6,964 bases of DNA from Verrucomicrobiota bacterium (GTDB taxonomy: Bacteria > Verrucomicrobiota > Verrucomicrobiia > Chthoniobacterales > UBA10450), in NCBI GenBank assembly GCA_003219115.1, contig QHPN01000262.1, positions 1 to 6,964 on the forward strand, written 5' to 3'. A model generated the notes under the pieces. It was not told the DNA's origin. It was given only the letters and a program-made list of their open reading frames with translations, and searched no databases. Within the stretch, counting starts at the first letter, position 1. Each line of letters starts with the position of its first letter. The position numbers and the translations under genes are program-made. This document shows positions 4,883-6,964 of the stretch, piece after piece.

Positions 4883-6550
4883 TCAATCGCGCGCCGCTGG
4901 CCGTACTGGAATTTCGATGTCGTTAGTCTCAGCGAACTCAATGGCGCGAGAATAACCGGCGTCAGCGTGGCGAAGGATGCCCATTCCCGGATCACTGGTG
5001 AGGACGCGTTGCAAACGGCGCTTGGAATTGTCGGTTCCATCTGCAACCACCACCATGCCGGCGTGCTGGGAATAACCGATGCCGACGCCCCCGCCGTTGT
5101 GAATAGAAATCCACGAAGCGCCCGCCGCGGTGTTGACGAGCGCATTGAGCAGCGGCCAGTCGGCGATGGCATCGCTGCCATCGACCATTCCTTCGGTCTC
5201 GCGAAACGGCGACGCCACCGAACCGGTATCCAGATGATCGCGACCGATGACAATCGGCGCTTTGATTTCCCCGCGCCGCACCAGTTCGTTTATGGCGACG
5301 CCAAACTCAGCGCGCTCGCCGTAGCCGAGCCAGCAAATGCGCGCTGGCAATCCCTGAAAATGAATCCGCTCTTTCGCGAGTTTCATCCAGCGCGCCAGAA
5401 TCGCGTTTCTCGGAAAGAGCTCGAGCGCCAGAGCGTCGGTGCGGGCGATGTCCTCGGCATCCCCACTCAAAGCAACCCAGCGAAACGGACCTTTTCCCTC
5501 ACAAAAAAGCGGGCGGATGTACTCCGGAACGAACCCGGGAATATCGTAGGCGTTCTCAACACCGGCCTTTTTCGCCTGAGTACGGATGTTATTGCCGTAA
5601 TCGAAGGTGATGGCGCCGCGCTTTTGTAATTGCAACATCGCGCTGACGTGCTCAGCCATCGCTTGCATCGAGCGCTTCACGTATTCATCCGGATTTTTCG
5701 TGCGCAGCGCGATGGCCTCAGCTAACGACATTTGGTTTGGCACGTAACCATTGAGCGCGTCGTGCGCGCTGGTTTGATCAGTCAATAAATCCGGAACGAA
5801 GTTTCGCTTCACCATTTCCGGTACTACGTCGGCGCAATTGCCGACCAGACCAATAGAGGCGGCGCGACCCGCCTTCCGCGCCTCTTCAACCAATCGCAAC
5901 GCCTCATCTAGAGAATTCGCCAAATGATCGCAATAACCGGTCGCGAGCCGTTTCTCGATCCGTGCCGGATCCACTTCCACGCCGATGAAGCAGGCGCCAT
6001 TCATGGTTGCAGCCAATGGTTGGGCTCCTCCCATTCCACCGAGGCCGCCGCTAACGATGAGTTTGCCGGCGAGATTCCCACCGAAATGTTTCTCGCCTGC
6101 CGCGCCAAAGGTCTCGAATGTGCCCTGCACAATTCCCTGGCTGCCGATGTAAATCCAGGAACCAGCGGTCATTTGCCCATACATTGTTAGGCCAAGACGC
6201 TCGAGTTTGTTGAACTGTTCGTAGTTCGACCACTGACCGACCAGATTTGAATTCGCGATCAATACCCGTGGGGCCTCGTCGTGAGTCTGGAATTTGCCGA
6301 CTGGTTTGCCGGATTGAACGAGAAGCGTTTCATCGTTTCCCAATTCGCGCAAAGCGCGCACCAGGGCGTCGAAACACTCCCAATTTCGAGCCGCTCGTCC
6401 GGTGCCGCCGTAAACGATCAATCGTTCCGGCGCCTCCGCGACTTCCGGATCGAGATTGTTCATTAGCATGCGCATGGCAGCCTCCTGGTGCCAACCTTTG
6501 CAAGTGCGTTCTGCTCCGCGTGGAGCCCGAATGGATCGTTTCCCGCTCAT
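4883..6550 (-). CDS. hutU: Urocanate hydratase (urocanase) HutU
   Basis: HutU adds water to urocanate to give 4-imidazolone-5-propionate, using tightly bound NAD+ as an electrophile in the cytoplasm. The 555-residue product has the family's usual length (about 557 in Pseudomonas putida). It shows CKGWHQEAAMRMLMNNLDPEVAE at about 17-39, YGGTGRAARNWE at 47-58, YIGSQGIVQGTFETF at 134-148 and the glycine-rich nucleotide-binding segment SGGLGGMGGAQPLA at 167-180. The urocanase signature FQGLPARICW is at 398-407 with the conserved C406. DHLDTGSVASPFRETEGMVDGSDAIADWP follows at 438-466, and HNGGGVGIGYSQHAG at 484-498. The ATG at 6550 overlaps the hutH stop as ATGA, indicating coupled translation. 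The N-terminus matches the family, so the start is firm. A palindromic repeat follows the stop codon. Confidence 0.98.
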   Translation of the reverse strand: MSGKRSIRAPRGAERTCKGWHQEAAMRMLMNNLDPEVAEAPERLIVYGGTGRAARNWECFDALVRALRELGNDETLLVQSGKPVGKFQTHDEAPRVLIANSNLVGQWSNYEQFNKLERLGLTMYGQMTAGSWIYIGSQGIVQGTFETFGAAGEKHFGGNLAGKLIVSGGLGGMGGAQPLAATMNGACFIGVEVDPARIEKRLATGYCDHLANSLDEALRLVEEARKAGRAASIGLVGNCADVVPEMVKRNFVPDLLTDQTSAHDALNGYVPNQMSLAEAIALRTKNPDEYVKRSMQAMAEHVSAMLQLQKRGAITFDYGNNIRTQAKKAGVENAYDIPGFVPEYIRPLFCEGKGPFRWVALSGDAEDIARTDALALELFPRNAILARWMKLAKERIHFQGLPARICWLGYGERAEFGVAINELVRRGEIKAPIVIGRDHLDTGSVASPFRETEGMVDGSDAIADWPLLNALVNTAAGASWISIHNGGGVGIGYSQHAGMVVVADGTDNSKRRLQRVLTSDPGMGILRHADAGYSRAIEFAETNDIEIPVRPAARD

Positions 6551-6964
6551 AACTTTTCGTGCTCACTGTCGAATTCTCCGGCGCGGACCGCGGCCGCGAT
6601 TGCGCTGATATCCGAAGAGAGCACGCGGTCTTGCAACAATGGCGCCGCATATTTCCGAACCGTCGCGTAGGCCTGCTCCACACCAGCCCCAGCTTTCAGC
6701 GGCCGTCGATACTCAAGCGCTTCCGCGCCCGCCAGCAGTTCGATCGCAAGTAAATTTTCCGCGTTCTCCACGATCGACCGCAATTTGACCGCGGACGTCA
6801 TTCCCATGGAAACATGATCTTCCTTTCCAGCCGAAGTCGGAACATTGTCGACGCTTGCCGGATGCGCTAATACCTTGGCTTTATTCAAAAGCGACGCTGC
6901 CGCGACCTGCGCAATCATCATTCCCGATTGCAATCCAGGCTTGCGCGCAAGAAACGGCGGTAAG
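6547..6964 (-). CDS. hutH: Histidine ammonia-lyase HutH (3' end only)
   Basis: HutH removes ammonia from histidine to give urocanate, the first step of the pathway. The window holds the last 139 codons, roughly the final quarter of the usual 500 or so residues. The frame stays open to the window edge, reading LPPFLARKPGLQSGMMIAQV at the truncated end. AHPASVDNVPTSAGKEDHVSMG is the conserved C-terminal motif of this lyase family, and the glutamate in KEDHVSM corresponds to the active-site Glu414 of the P. putida enzyme. The rest is the helical C-terminus. The Ala-Ser-Gly triad that forms the MIO cofactor lies outside. The TGA overlaps the hutU ATG. A phenylalanine or tyrosine ammonia-lyase is the only real alternative, and the hut context makes histidine much more likely. 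Confidence 0.95.
   Translation of the reverse strand, partial: LPPFLARKPGLQSGMMIAQVAAASLLNKAKVLAHPASVDNVPTSAGKEDHVSMGMTSAVKLRSIVENAENLLAIELLAGAEALEYRRPLKAGAGVEQAYATVRKYAAPLLQDRVLSSDISAIAAAVRAGEFDSEHEKL

Noticed and set aside
4796..5629. Plus-strand open frame of 277 codons across the 3' part of hutU
   Set aside because: It lies antisense to a firmly identified urocanase, resembles no family I know, and has no ribosome site; long antisense frames are expected in this codon usage.
6931..6933. TTG as a start codon for a short separate hutH-like gene
   Set aside because: The reading frame continues to the window edge with conserved HutH sequence (LPPFLARKPG), so this codon is an internal leucine.

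Overview
The window is a compact, gene-dense bacterial segment in which every gene lies on the minus strand. Read in the direction of transcription (high to low coordinates) the order is hutH (3' end only) - hutU - ftcD - hutI - tig - clpP (5' end only). I see no tRNA, rRNA, CRISPR array or transposase. The three real intergenic gaps (187, 157 and 91 bp) all carry short repeated or palindromic DNA. Moderate GC, bifunctional FtcD, tig-clpP linkage and AATCCTGTT-like and GCGTTGAA-like intergenic repeats make me suspect a soil-type member of Verrucomicrobiota or a relative. That assignment rests on memory of similar genomes and is weak.

Catabolic half (1584-6964): these four genes encode a full histidine-to-glutamate route. 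HutH deaminates histidine to urocanate, HutU hydrates urocanate to imidazolonepropionate, and HutI opens the ring to N-formimino-L-glutamate. FtcD moves the formimino group to tetrahydrofolate, releasing glutamate, and then cyclises the product to 5,10-methenyl-THF plus ammonia. The route is therefore the folate-linked, one-carbon-saving version rather than the HutG (formimidoylglutamase) version. hutH and hutU overlap by an ATGA. ftcD and hutI are each set apart by repeat-rich gaps, start with GTG and lack an obvious Shine-Dalgarno.

Proteostasis half (1-1492): trigger factor is followed by clpP with another ATGA overlap and a clear AAGGA ribosome site for clpP. clpX would be expected next, outside the window. 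hutI ends only 91 bp before tig, so a catabolic cassette sits directly upstream of a housekeeping chaperone/protease operon on the same strand.

No plainly new enzyme system is present. The most unusual content is intergenic: two oppositely oriented clusters of degenerate 8-nt repeats between ftcD and hutI, a three-unit 9-nt repeat just upstream of ftcD, a GC-rich palindromic element after hutU, and a small hairpin after hutI. A secondary point is the divergent peptidyl-prolyl isomerase pocket of the trigger factor.
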